Source of the DNA: Pseudonocardia kunmingensis
Lineage (GTDB): Bacteria; Actinomycetota; Actinomycetes; Mycobacteriales; Pseudonocardiaceae
Length of the DNA: 64,000 bases
Direction of reading: 5' to 3'
NCBI RefSeq assembly: GCF_006716445.1
Contig: NZ_VFPA01000004.1
Span: 310,001 to 374,000 of the forward strand
Positions within the stretch are counted from its first letter, which is position 1; each line of letters opens with the position of its first letter. The notes below the pieces were generated by a model. That model had not been told where the DNA came from, did no database searches, and worked only from the letters and a program-made list of their open reading frames with translations. Position numbers and translations under genes: made by a program. This document shows, piece by piece, positions 24,101-32,273 of this stretch.

Positions 24101-26761
24101 CCGGACCCGGCGCCGTCCCGGCCGGTGCAGCGCGCCCGGGTCCAGCTCGATCCCGCGCTGCCACAACCACCCGAGCCCGTCGAGCAGCGCCACGCGGTCC
24201 GGGGTCGCGTCGTCCGCACCGGGAAGGAGGCCGATCGCGCCGGAGAGCCCGGCCAGCCCGCCGCGGCTCGCGAGGAGCGCGAGCGCCGTGCCCGGTCCGG
24301 CCTGGACGAGCACCGCCGGCCCGTCCCCGACCGCCGCGGCGACCGCGTCGGCGTACCGCACCGGCTCCGGCAGGTGCCGTGCCCAGTGCGCGGGATCGGC
24401 GAGCTCCGCGCCCGACACGGACGCACCGGTGAGCGTGCTGATCACGGGCACGCGCAGCCGGCGCGGGACGAGCCCGCGCGCGGCGGCGCGGAGCCGGTCC
24501 GCGACCGGCTCGACCGCTCGGGAGTGCAGCGCCACCGCGACGGCGAGCCGCCGCGCCGCGACGCCCTCGGCGGCGAGCTCCGCCTCCAGCGCCTCGATCG
24601 CGGCCGCTGGCCCGGACACGACGGTGGCGGCGGGCGCGTTGAGCGCGGCCAGGTCCAGCTCGGGATGCCGCGCCAGCCGCGTCGCCATCTCGTCACCGCC
24701 GAGGGGTACGGCCAGCATTCCGCCCGGTGCCGCCTCGGCGATCCCGAGCGAGCGGACGGCGACCAGGCGTGCCGCCGCGGTCAGGTCGAGCGCGCCCGCG
24801 GTGACGGCCGCGGCGTACTCGCCGAGGCTGTGCCCCACGAGCACGTCGGGACGCACGCCGACCGTCTCGAGCAGGCGGGCGGTCGCGAGCGAGACGGCGA
24901 ACAGGGCCGGTTGGCCGTAGCGCACGTCGGCGGCCAGCCCGCGCGCCCTCCCGTCCGCGGGCGAGGCCGTCACGATCTCGCGGATGTCGAGGCCGAGCAG
25001 CGGTTCGAACACCGCGGCGCACTCGTCGATCGCGGCGGCGAACACCGGCTCGTCGGCGTAGAGCCCGGCGCCCATCCCGGCGTACTGCGCGCCCGCCCCC
25101 GGGAACGCCACCACCAGCCGCGGCGGACGGTCCGGCGCGCGCTGGACGGTGACGTTCGCCAGCAGGTCGGCAGCTTCCCTTCCGTCCGCTGCGACGACCG
25201 CGGCCCGGTGCGGCAGGGCGCGCCGGCCGCGGTGGAGGGTGGACGCCGCATCGGCGAGCATCGGCGCCTCGGGCGCGGACAGCGCTGGTGCCAGGCGGTC
25301 GGCGCCGGCCCGGCAGGCGTCCTCGGTCGCGGCCGACACCATGACCAGTTGCGGGCGCGGGTCCGGCGCCGGTGCCCCGACCGGAGCAGGCGCCTGCTCC
25401 ACCACCACGTGGCAGTTGGTCCCCCCGATCCCGAACGAGCTCACCCCCGCCAGCCGGGTGCCGCCGCGCGTCGGCCACGGCCGGGTCCGGGGCACCACGT
25501 CGAACGCGCTCCCGTCGAGGCCGAGCTCGGGCGCGGGCGGGTCGGCGTGCAGAGTGGCCGGCTGCATCCCGTGCTCGAGGGCGAGCACGGTCTTGATCAA
25601 CGCGGCAATGCCGGCCGCGGAGTTGGCGTGCCCGATGTTGCTCTTCACCGAACCGAGAGCGCACCAGGGCGCGTCGGCACGGCCGAACACCGCGTCGAGC
25701 GCGGCCAGCTCGATCCGGTCGCCGAGTGCGGTCGCGGTGCCGTGCGCCTCGATCAGGGCGATGTCGTGCGGCGTGACGCCGGCAGCGGCAAGTGCCTCGG
25801 CGATCGCGCGTGCCTGCCCGGCCGGCGACGGCGCGGTGAAGCCGACCTTGCCTGCGCCGTCGTTGTTGACCGCGCTGCCGCGGATCACCGCGCGGATCGG
25901 GTCGCCGTCGGCGAGCGCGTCCGCCAACCGGCGGAGCAGGACGACGCCGACCCCCTGGGTGTAGACGATCCCGGAGGCGCCGGCGCCGAACGACCGGGTG
26001 GTGCCGTCGGCGGAGAAGATGCCGTCCGGCACGTGGAGGTAGCCGAGTCCCTGCGGGACGATCAGCGACACCCCGCCTGCGAGTGCCGCGTCGCACTCGC
26101 CGACGAGCAGCGACTGCGCGGCGAGGTGCACCGCGACCAGGGAGGTGGAGCAGGTGGTCTGGACGCCGATCGCGGGACCGGTGAGGTTCATCCGGTACGC
26201 CAGCTGCAGCGGGAGGTAGTCCGCCACGCCGCCCATCGCCGCCTGTAGGCTGCCCATCGGATCCGGCCCGCCACCGCTCGGGTCGTAGCGGTCGGCCAGG
26301 TTGAGCGCGAGGTACGCGCTCGGCGCGGCACCGGCGAACACCCCGACCTGGCCGAGGTCATGGGCCCCGCCGTGGCCCGCGTCCTCGAACGCCTGCCACC
26401 CGGCCTGGAGGAAGAGCCGTTGCTGCGGGTCGAGCAGCGCCGCGTCGGCGTCGGTCAGCCCGAACGGGGCCGGGTCGAACTCGTCCTGCCCGTCGATCAG
26501 TCCCGCGACGGGTACGTAGCGCGGATGGTTGCGCAGCTCCGCGGGTACGCCGCGCGCGACCAGCTCCTCGTCGGTGAGGCGGGTCAGCCCCTCGCGCCCG
26601 TCGCGCAGGAGCGCCCAGAACGCATCGAGGTCCGGTGCCCCGGGGAACCGGACCGCCATACCGACGACTGCGACCGCGGCGTCGTCGGCGCTGCGCTCAT
26701 CGGCACTGCGCTCATCGGCACGGGGCGGCAGATCGGCGGTTGCGGTCGGATCGACGGTCAC
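18131..26761 (-). CDS. Hybrid PKS-NRPS: KS-AT-KR-ACP-Cy-PCP-Cy*-PCP-TE
   Basis: A 2876-residue megasynthase, domain by domain. KS about 28-455 (Cys204, His340, His378); AT about 545-880 (GHSLGEY, Ser645; VALHS at the extender motif, so malonyl is likely but not certain); KR about 1125-1330 (LGGLGRLG and Tyr in AEYAAANRY); ACP Ser1418 (LGGHSL). Then heterocyclization domain 1 (DALICDTAS, Asp1613/Asp1618), PCP Ser1964, a second Cy-like domain (SLLVADGWS, first Asp replaced by Ser2163), PCP Ser2529, and a type I thioesterase about 2600-2876 (GGWSMGG, Ser2676). It has no adenylation domain, so its two PCPs must be loaded in trans by the cysteine A domain of the partner NRPS, as HMWP2 does for HMWP1 in yersiniabactin synthesis. 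Unlike HMWP1 it has lost both embedded methyltransferases; two separate enzymes in the operon could replace them. The 4-nt overlaps on both sides show tight coupling. Confidence 0.9.
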   Translation of the reverse strand: MTVDPTATADLPPRADERSADERSADDAAVAVVGMAVRFPGAPDLDAFWALLRDGREGLTRLTDEELVARGVPAELRNHPRYVPVAGLIDGQDEFDPAPFGLTDADAALLDPQQRLFLQAGWQAFEDAGHGGAHDLGQVGVFAGAAPSAYLALNLADRYDPSGGGPDPMGSLQAAMGGVADYLPLQLAYRMNLTGPAIGVQTTCSTSLVAVHLAAQSLLVGECDAALAGGVSLIVPQGLGYLHVPDGIFSADGTTRSFGAGASGIVYTQGVGVVLLRRLADALADGDPIRAVIRGSAVNNDGAGKVGFTAPSPAGQARAIAEALAAAGVTPHDIALIEAHGTATALGDRIELAALDAVFGRADAPWCALGSVKSNIGHANSAAGIAALIKTVLALEHGMQPATLHADPPAPELGLDGSAFDVVPRTRPWPTRGGTRLAGVSSFGIGGTNCHVVVEQAPAPVGAPAPDPRPQLVMVSAATEDACRAGADRLAPALSAPEAPMLADAASTLHRGRRALPHRAAVVAADGREAADLLANVTVQRAPDRPPRLVVAFPGAGAQYAGMGAGLYADEPVFAAAIDECAAVFEPLLGLDIREIVTASPADGRARGLAADVRYGQPALFAVSLATARLLETVGVRPDVLVGHSLGEYAAAVTAGALDLTAAARLVAVRSLGIAEAAPGGMLAVPLGGDEMATRLARHPELDLAALNAPAATVVSGPAAAIEALEAELAAEGVAARRLAVAVALHSRAVEPVADRLRAAARGLVPRRLRVPVISTLTGASVSGAELADPAHWARHLPEPVRYADAVAAAVGDGPAVLVQAGPGTALALLASRGGLAGLSGAIGLLPGADDATPDRVALLDGLGWLWQRGIELDPGALHRPGRRRVRLPGYAFRNRRLWIDPPATQAPVRRLDPARELQVPVRHEVPRLAAVADRLRGRSWWVVGEGEHNKSLTETVAAAFRAAGAVVERHAAADLPATACPDGLVWLVGGHGGEDGPGVDGGDAARLDAAYADAAALAGRAAAWAQLPPLLAVARSVDRLPGDTAADPGAAAAFALVPVLAEEAGLPWRSVDLPGDDTSPALLLAEAADLAGDGESGLEVALRGGRRWSRTWASWQLEDLPRVEIPVAVVLGGLGRLGPLIAERLAAEHGARVVLASRRTAEPARRAIHELRERGFDVVAAEVDVTDPDAVRRLLAEAAGPGRPVDLVVHAAGAVGPDTVRPLVEKDPAGANTTAKVTGTRALHTAIEGLEHPPRLVLLASSVAATLGGVGLAEYAAANRYLDAWADERAADAPEGTRWLAVEWDTWAGDSRAGLGSGAAARSELPTETALAALDRLVALDVTGRTPPVVAVSSRDLADRSLQPTPGPEACAAVPVETSDAAFVTAAQQRVAALWSELLGCPVTAPDADFFALGGHSLLATRMLVRLRDEAGADLRLRDLVADPTVAGVAARLPETAGHLAAPSRADSTEPTGGTDPGEPFPLTRVQHAYWVGRTGAFGLGEVACHFYLEYDCTDLDLDRYERAWQATIARHPMLRAVVTEDGRNQLLAEVPAYRVRRHDLTALPVDEAEERLANLRRTLSHRVPRPDRWPLFDVRAALLPDGRTRLFVGVDALICDTASYFLIDAELHRRYADPDAALPALRTTFADHVADLERRRNGPDYERAVAYWRARLHTLPGPPSLPVRERAQARPWFGRRRAELDPRQWKALQEAAARHRVTPSAVLLTAYADLLAAWSGDDHFCVTVTLFDRPGGLPDIDQVVGDFTTLLLHEVDRDAGQSFADRAAATQRRMFDDLDHRDYSALEVLAARTAATGERHTAPVVFTSALGIDQVTGAEPDLEWAGRVVHGVSQTPQVWLDHQVYVQGGALQLQWDVLETAIAPEAADEAFAAYVNWLRRLADAAETGEPAAADDLWRDPNAGPQLTGEGVDSVAARLASIWAEVLDVPAERIAPDATFVSLGGDSVLAVRMAAVVRDRLGIAVPVAELIGDRPLSALAGQIADRLTAQNRMRPVARELVRRTDRGAPFPLTPLQQAYWVGQQGAWALSYDSAYLYVDFRLAGPGIEAADVRAAVRRLVDRQPMLRATFLPDGTQLVLDATDPALAEVPVTEVDLRGTAEHEVAGEVARIRAELQRTGPGAPPWPFAVTACRLPGDELHLHVVCSLLVADGWSFQLMFTELFTYLDEPNAQLPPLTAGFDDYVETITRQRTSPEWLAQRDWWQARLDELPPAPALPLARSLDEARPEAMTRRGRRVDAAAMATLRQRCTEHGVTPSAVFATCYAAALARLAGHHRFLLNVLYLNRLQLPADLDHVIGPYAATVLLDVDLPPGSAFVDACRRLQDELAHVLDHGMVTGVEVARELSRRRGDHGPQAPVVFHSTLGLRPPMSTPSEVEVRDFFQRVRTPQVALDLQVFEWDWDDDAVVNLDAVGELFEAEALDRLFAEIGEAVDALVADPAAWTAPVELPGRGLPAGWAGGSDDRRGLPGNAEPGAPETPTERRLAALWAGLLGLAPDGVDRAADFFELGGDSVLAIRMLGQLRREWDPDREVVVPPREFLRRPTVAALAAVLDGGTGADLAPSTSGVARGAADTSDLVVRLRDGSGGPLYLLPPTGGDVLCYAELARVLDTRRPVVGLQDPGLAGWPIAPDTVPDLARAYADAIRADQPVGPYLLGGWSMGGILAQEVARVLRADGADVHLLTLIDSNVADPIVDAPDAQFWARYLGSLEAFLDLDLGGTAFTDGLARLDEGTRRARVAERLVEAGLQRAPDDPVFALRVDAFRRHMRALAGHRTQPLDLGGGELLLVRADRSAPRNSGVGMGVDDGAERPDLGWEQHVRGALTVHGVDDHHYALLRPPGVEAVAAALAAALDRVEAKR

Positions 26762-27294
26762 GGGTTCACCACCAGTTCGGCGAGGACGGGGACGGTGCCG
26801 CGGGTCATCGCGAGCACGGGACAGGAGTTCTCGACCAGCCGGTGCAGCTCCTCGTACCGCTCCCGCGGTTCGGGTCCGGCGAGCTCGACGCGCAGCCGGA
26901 TGGCCTCGGCCGGGCGGGTCGGCCGCGGCGCGCCGTTCCCGACGGGCGCGCGCGGCGTGTCGATCCCGAACACTGGGCGCATCTCGAGATCGGCCTCGAC
27001 CAGCACCCGCAGGGACTCCAGCCGGACGCCGAGCCGGGCGGCGTGCAGCTGGCAGGTGATCAACTGGCAGCTGCCGAGCGCGGCCAGGGCGAGCTCGATC
27101 GGATTGGGGCCCTTGTCGGTCCCGCCGGCGGCGCGCGGCTCGTCGACCGTGAACGTGCGGTCGCCCGTGCGCACCGTGACCTCGGTGCCGCCCACCAGCT
27201 CGGCGCGCGCGTCGAACCGCTGCGTCGCCGGGCGGGCGAGCAGGGCGGACCGGATGCGGGCGACCGCGTCGCGGAGGGTGTCAGGCACGGTCAT
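26758..27294 (-). CDS. OsmC-family protein inside the megasynthase operon
   Basis: A 178-residue OsmC/Ohr superfamily member. The two redox cysteines sit in the expected places: Gly-Ser-Cys-Gln-Leu-Ile-Thr on the central helix and Asn-Ser-Cys-Pro-Val near the C-terminus, with GPNPIELALAALG preceding the first. Family members reduce organic hydroperoxides or act as thiol hydrolases. It overlaps the upstream NRPS by 14 nt and the downstream PKS by 4 nt, so it is made in step with both large enzymes. Such a gene is not a standard part of siderophore clusters that I know; protecting thiol-bearing carriers and cysteine intermediates, or cleaving misloaded thioesters, are guesses. Confidence 0.8.
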   Translation of the reverse strand: MTVPDTLRDAVARIRSALLARPATQRFDARAELVGGTEVTVRTGDRTFTVDEPRAAGGTDKGPNPIELALAALGSCQLITCQLHAARLGVRLESLRVLVEADLEMRPVFGIDTPRAPVGNGAPRPTRPAEAIRLRVELAGPEPRERYEELHRLVENSCPVLAMTRGTVPVLAELVVNP

Positions 27295-30200
27295 CCGGTG
27301 TCCCCTGGGGTCGACCGAGGGCGCGGCGCAGGTGGTGGGCGCGCCGGCGACCGCGGACCGCGGCGTGGGCGAGGTCGGGCACCACGTGCACCCGGTCGTT
27401 CCCGTCCGGCGGCGCGGTGGTGGCCGGCGCCGGAGCGGGCGCGCGCGCCGGTTCGGGCACGACGACGGGGCCGGGCTGTGCCGGGGTGAGCGCGGCGATG
27501 CGGGCGGTCAGTGCGCGCACGGTCGGCTGCGCGAAGAGGTCAAGCAGCGTCAGGTCCGGCGCCAGCTCCCGGAACCGGCGGTGTGCGACGACCATCGACA
27601 GCGAGGTCGCGCCGAGGTCGCCGAACGGCGTCGTGGCCGGCACCTCGCTGCCCAGCACGTCCGCGAACACCTCCGCCACCCGGCGTTCCAGCTCGTGCGG
27701 CACGACCACCCGGTCGGCGCCGGCCCGACGGCCGGCCGGCACGGCGGTGTTCGCCGCCGCGTCCGGTGTCTCGCCCGGCCCACCACTCAGGTGCAGTTCG
27801 ACGAGTCCGTCCTCGACGGGGCCTGCGACGAGCCGCCCGGCCACCTCGAGACCGGCCGCGGCGACCGTCGCCTCCAGCTCGCGCACCCACCGGCCCGCCG
27901 CGGTCAGCGTGTCGGCCGCCGACAGTCGACCGGGACGGATCCGGATCGCGAGGTCCAGCCCGCGCCGATCGGCGTCCGCGGCCGCACGCACTAGCCAGGA
28001 TCCATCCGCCGCCTCGTGCGCGGGCCCGACAGCGGTTGCGGCGGGCCCGTCCCGGTGCACCTCCACCAGCTCCGACCCGCCGCCGGGCTCGGGCGCCGGA
28101 ACCGGAACCGGCCCGGCGCCGGTTGCTGGACGGAACGGGTTGGGCAGTTGCGACGGGTCGACCTTGCCGTTGGCCGACAGCGGGAGCTCGTCGAGCGTGA
28201 CCCATCGGCTCGGGACCATGTAGGCCGGCAACTGGGCGGCAACCGCCGCGGAGAGGTCGGCCGGAGCGGGCACGCGGGGCTCGTCGGCGTTTCCGGGGAA
28301 GGCGTGCCCGACGACGTAACCAACTAGCCGCGGCCGGCCGTCGGCACCGGGCACCGCCGCGGCCACGCACTGCCGCACCCCCGGCAGCCGGTTGACGACG
28401 GACTCGATCTCGCCGAGCTCGATACGGTGACCGCGGATCTTGACCTGCCGGTCGGCGCGCCCGAGGAACTCGATGGTGCCGGTCGGCTGCCAGCGGCCGA
28501 GGTCCCCGGTGCGGTAGAGGCGCACCCCGAGGGCGGGGTGCGTCGCGAACCGTTCCGCGGTCTGCCGCGGGTCGCCCACGTACTCCCGAGCCAACCCGTG
28601 GCCGGCGATGAACAGCTCGCCGGTCTCGCCGACGGGGCACGGTCGGCCCGCGGCGTCGAGCACGTGGAAGAACTGGCCGCGCAGCGGGCGGCCGTACGGG
28701 ATGCTCGCCCAGTCCGGCTCGACCTCGCCGATCGGGTGGTGGATCGACCAGATCGACGCCTCGGTCGCGCCGCCGAGGCTGATCACCCGTGCGCGCGGTG
28801 CGAGCGCGCGCAGGCGGCCCGGCAGGGTGACCGGGATCCAGTCGCCGGACAGCAGCACCAGCCGAAGGCTGCCCAGCCGGGACGCCGCCTCGGCGTCAGC
28901 CTCGGCGTACTCCACGAGCATCTCCAGCACCGCCGGCGCGGTGTTCCACACCGTCACCTCGTGGGCGGCGATGAGCTCGCACCAGTGGCCGGGGTCGCGT
29001 TGCCGTTCCACGGCGGGAAGGACGAGCGCGCCGCCGACGCCGAGCACGCCGAAGAGGTCGTAGATCGACAGGTCGAAGCTCAGTGCGGACAGCGCGAGCA
29101 CCCGGTCGTCCGGGCCGACGCCGAACCTGTCGTCGATGTCGTCGATCGTGGTGCGGGCGGCCCGGTGTTCGATCGCGACGCCCTTCGGCTCGCCCGAGGA
29201 TCCCGAGGTGAAGATGACGTACGCCAGGCCGTCCGGCCCCGGCCGCCGATCGTCGGGCTCCTGACGGCTCCCAGGACCGTGCGCCGGTCGCCCGTGCGCA
29301 TCTACCGGCAGCCGCACCACGTGGTCCGGCAGGTCGACGGGTCGGTTCTCGGCGACGACCGCGAGCTCGATCTCCGCGCGCCGGCACACCGAGGCGATCC
29401 GCGGTAGGGGCCAGTCGGGTTCGACCGGCACGAACGCCGCTCCCGCCGCGAGCACGCCGTACGCCGCGACGATCTGCGCAGGCGACTTCGGCAGCGCGAC
29501 CACCACTCGTGCGCCGGGCCGGACGCCGGCGGCGGTCAACGCGGCGCCGAGCGCATCCGCGCGGGCCACCAGGTCGTCGTGGGTGATGCGCCCGTCGGGG
29601 CCGAGCACGGCCGGGCCGTCGGGATGCTCGACGGCGACCCGCCGCTGGGGCTGGTCGAGCAAGGGGCCGCCGGGCAGCGCCGGCGGCGGTGGTTCGGGCA
29701 GCCGGAACGTCGGATCCCAGCCGAGGTCGACCCGGTCCCACGCGCTCTCGTCGCCCGCGAGCCGGCGCAGCAGGCGCAGATGCGCATCGAGCATGCCGTC
29801 GATCAGCCCGTCGGGGAAGACGCCCTCGACCGCGTCCCACGCGAACCGAAGCTCACCGCCCTCGTCCCACACGATGTGGTCGAGCAGCACCTGCGGTGTC
29901 TGGGAGACCCCGTACACCTCCTCCCCCAGCCACGCCGTCGCCGCGCCGTCCGCCTGGCCGAGGCCCACACCGCTGGTGAAGACGTAGGGATATCGGACGA
30001 CGGAGGCCCCGTCCGCGCCGCCGGCCGCGGAACCTGCCGCCTCCCGCCGCGCCAGCTCCCGCTGCACCTCCACCCCGGAGAACGACCGGTGCTCCAGATC
30101 GGCCCAGAAGCGGCCGTTCACCGCCGCCGCGAACGCCGCGAAACCCTTCCAGCCGACGAGATCCACCGCCGGGAGGGCCACCAGCAAGGTGGTGCTGAAG

Positions 30201-31372
30201 TCGCCCACCACGCCCGCATCCTCGCCGACCTCGTCCGACCGGTCGAACAGGGTCGCGTTGAGGCAGAACTCGGTCCCCGCCCCCCACCGGCTCAGCGTCA
30301 GCGCGTACGCCGCGAGCAGGACACCGGTCGGGCTCAGGCCGCGACTCGCGGCACGCTCACGCAGCTCACGCCAGTCCGCCGCGCCCAGCCGGCCGGCGTG
30401 CCGGCGGAACCGGGGCCGGCGCACGTCCTGAGTTCGGCGCAGCTGCGGCAGGTCCGGGGCGGGCGGCAGGTTCCGCAGCCGCTCCCGCCAGTAGGCCCGG
30501 TCCCGCTCGTGGCGCTCCCTCGCCGGCGCCTCGACACGGCGACGGACCAGGTCGAGGAACACCGCCTTCGGCTCAGGTAGCGGGGCATCGTGGTCGGCGA
30601 CCAGCTCACCCCACTGCCGCATCAGCAGGATCCAGCTGACCATATCCAGCACGAGGATGTCGAAGCCGACGAACAGCCGGAGCGTGCCCTCGGGCAGCAC
30701 GGCGGCGTGCCGGTCGTACAGCGGCCATTCGCGGCTGTCGCGGACCTGGTGCGACCGCTCCCGTCGCAGCGACTCCAGCGTCGTCGCGACCTCGTCGGGT
30801 GCGGCGGCGCGGAGGTCGGTGACGCCGATCCGGTACCGCCTGCCCGGCGCCAGCACCCGCTGCCAGCCGTCGTCCCCGACGACCGCACGCAGCATCGGGT
30901 GATGGTCGACCAGGCGGTTCCAGGCCGCCTCCAGCCGCGCCACCTCCGCGATCGGGTCGTGCTCACGCTGCCGGTCCGGCGCGCGATCGAACTCGTAGTA
31001 GTAGAAGGTCGCCACCCCGCCCAGCGGCAGATCCGGTTCGCGTCCCACCCAGTACGCCGCCTGGATCGGCGTCAACGGTGCCTCGTCCAGCACCGAGTGG
31101 TCGGGCGTCGGGCCGCCCGGCGCCGGACCGTCGGCCGGTATGCCGTTCCGGCGCGACTCGACCTCCAGCGCGAGGCTCTCGACACTCGCCCCGACGAACG
31201 CCTCCAGCGGCACCTCGACGCCGGTGCGTTCGGCTATCCGCCGATGCAGCCGCACCGCCGCGAACGACTCCAGCCCCAGTTCCTGCAGCGGCCGGTCCAG
31301 GGGAAGCTCGGCCTGCGCCGCGCCGAGCACCGCGGCGGCACATCGGGCCACCTCGTCCAGCGCGCGGCTCAT
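27281..31372 (-). CDS. NRPS: carrier-Cy-A(Cys)-PCP
   Basis: A 1363-residue synthetase; ATG 31372 is preceded by a GGAG. An N-terminal carrier (GLESF, Ser36) resembles an aryl carrier protein. The heterocyclization domain (about 95-550) has DILVLDMVS (Asp238, Asp243, Ser246) and SQTPQVLLDH. The adenylation domain (about 575-1080) contains YVIFTSGSSGEPKG. Its ten specificity positions read D767 L768 Y771 N810 L840 S842 L866 I874 W875 K1070, i.e. DLYNLSLIWK, the standard cysteine code. A linker of about 150 residues without a recognisable domain precedes the second PCP (LGATSLS, Ser1257). It would load cysteine, condense it with the acyl group on Ser36 and cyclise to a thiazoline, like HMWP2 or PchE. 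No enzyme that charges Ser36 lies in the window. Confidence 0.9.
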   Translation of the reverse strand: MSRALDEVARCAAAVLGAAQAELPLDRPLQELGLESFAAVRLHRRIAERTGVEVPLEAFVGASVESLALEVESRRNGIPADGPAPGGPTPDHSVLDEAPLTPIQAAYWVGREPDLPLGGVATFYYYEFDRAPDRQREHDPIAEVARLEAAWNRLVDHHPMLRAVVGDDGWQRVLAPGRRYRIGVTDLRAAAPDEVATTLESLRRERSHQVRDSREWPLYDRHAAVLPEGTLRLFVGFDILVLDMVSWILLMRQWGELVADHDAPLPEPKAVFLDLVRRRVEAPARERHERDRAYWRERLRNLPPAPDLPQLRRTQDVRRPRFRRHAGRLGAADWRELRERAASRGLSPTGVLLAAYALTLSRWGAGTEFCLNATLFDRSDEVGEDAGVVGDFSTTLLVALPAVDLVGWKGFAAFAAAVNGRFWADLEHRSFSGVEVQRELARREAAGSAAGGADGASVVRYPYVFTSGVGLGQADGAATAWLGEEVYGVSQTPQVLLDHIVWDEGGELRFAWDAVEGVFPDGLIDGMLDAHLRLLRRLAGDESAWDRVDLGWDPTFRLPEPPPPALPGGPLLDQPQRRVAVEHPDGPAVLGPDGRITHDDLVARADALGAALTAAGVRPGARVVVALPKSPAQIVAAYGVLAAGAAFVPVEPDWPLPRIASVCRRAEIELAVVAENRPVDLPDHVVRLPVDAHGRPAHGPGSRQEPDDRRPGPDGLAYVIFTSGSSGEPKGVAIEHRAARTTIDDIDDRFGVGPDDRVLALSALSFDLSIYDLFGVLGVGGALVLPAVERQRDPGHWCELIAAHEVTVWNTAPAVLEMLVEYAEADAEAASRLGSLRLVLLSGDWIPVTLPGRLRALAPRARVISLGGATEASIWSIHHPIGEVEPDWASIPYGRPLRGQFFHVLDAAGRPCPVGETGELFIAGHGLAREYVGDPRQTAERFATHPALGVRLYRTGDLGRWQPTGTIEFLGRADRQVKIRGHRIELGEIESVVNRLPGVRQCVAAAVPGADGRPRLVGYVVGHAFPGNADEPRVPAPADLSAAVAAQLPAYMVPSRWVTLDELPLSANGKVDPSQLPNPFRPATGAGPVPVPAPEPGGGSELVEVHRDGPAATAVGPAHEAADGSWLVRAAADADRRGLDLAIRIRPGRLSAADTLTAAGRWVRELEATVAAAGLEVAGRLVAGPVEDGLVELHLSGGPGETPDAAANTAVPAGRRAGADRVVVPHELERRVAEVFADVLGSEVPATTPFGDLGATSLSMVVAHRRFRELAPDLTLLDLFAQPTVRALTARIAALTPAQPGPVVVPEPARAPAPAPATTAPPDGNDRVHVVPDLAHAAVRGRRRAHHLRRALGRPQGTPDDRA

Positions 31373-31528
31373 CGCCGGCACTCCTGACCGCCCGCGCCCG
31401 CGCGGTCGACCGCGCAGCACGTCGTCCTCATTCCTGGCATGACCCCTCCCCCAGCGGTGCCGTTCGATCGGTACGCCGGCTCCGTGGGCGTACCGCTGTG
31501 ATATCCCGACCCGGTCGAGCCCGACCGG

Positions 31529-32161
31529 CTACGGCGCGGACCGGCGCGCGGTGGCGAGCTGGAGCTCGCCCTTGCCTCGTCGTTCGACGGCGACGTCGGT
31601 GAAACCGGCGTCCCGGAGGAGCGCAGCGAGGCACTCGTCGTCGTAGAACGCCATCCGCCGGGCCAGCAGCGGCGGCATCACGGATGCCGGCGGGTCGGGC
31701 GCGACCGTGTGGAGGACGAGGCGCCCCCCAGGGGCGAGCACCCGGGCCAGTTCGGCCAGCGCCGCCTTCCCGTCGAGGAAGAAGAAGACATTCATCGTGA
31801 CGGCACAGATGAACGCGGCATCGGGATACGGCAGCCGCTCACCCGGCGCCTGGCGCACCTCCAGCCGCCCCTCGGCGACGGCGGCGGCGTTGGTCGCCTC
31901 GGCGAGGCGGACCATGTCGAGGCTGTGATCGACCGCGGCCGCGCTGCAGCCGGACCGAAGCGCCCACTCGAGGAACGTGCCGCCGCCGCAGCCGACCTCC
32001 AGCAGCCGGTCGTTCGGCGCCAGGTCGGCCGCGGCGAGCACGTCCCGGAAGATCTCGTGATGCGGCTTGGGATCGCGCCACCATCGCCGGGCGATCATCC
32101 CCCTCGGCCGCCGGAAGAAGCGATCCACGACCACGTCGCCGATCCCGCCCGGCACGCTCAC
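31529..32161 (-). CDS. Class I SAM-dependent methyltransferase, first gene of the NRPS operon
   Basis: A protein of up to 210 residues with LLEVGCGGGTFLEWA (motif I), AAVDHS (end of strand 2), AVTMNVFFFL (motif IV position) and LAPGGRLVLHT. GTG 32161 abuts a GGGGAGG, so GTG 32155, 6 nt further, has better ribosome-site spacing and is probably the true start. It is separated from the NRPS start by 156 nt without an obvious terminator, and Zur box D lies 113 nt upstream, so it should be co-repressed. Substrate unknown; with three other methyltransferases in the operon, the product is probably multiply methylated. Confidence 0.75.
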   Translation of the reverse strand: MSVPGGIGDVVVDRFFRRPRGMIARRWWRDPKPHHEIFRDVLAAADLAPNDRLLEVGCGGGTFLEWALRSGCSAAAVDHSLDMVRLAEATNAAAVAEGRLEVRQAPGERLPYPDAAFICAVTMNVFFFLDGKAALAELARVLAPGGRLVLHTVAPDPPASVMPPLLARRMAFYDDECLAALLRDAGFTDVAVERRGKGELQLATARRSAP

Positions 32162-32273
32162 CTCCCCGATCGGACGAACCTGAGGTTCAGGTCGCCACTG
32201 TCAGCGTCACCCACAGCCACGCCCCACCGCCGGTCTCGCTCGTAGCGGTGGACGCGCGATTGACCGTACACCT

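Noticed and set aside
20141..26248. A 2035-codon open frame on the plus strand antisense to the PKS-NRPS gene
   Set aside because: It is the mirror frame produced by G/C-rich third positions of the real gene; the translation is Arg/Gly/Asp-rich and has no domain, while the minus strand shows complete PKS and NRPS domains.
27281..31372. The NRPS adenylation domain as a salicylate- or DHB-activating starter domain
   Set aside because: It follows the Cy domain and its specificity positions read as cysteine; aryl-acid domains are stand-alone with a different code (Asn in place of the first Asp).
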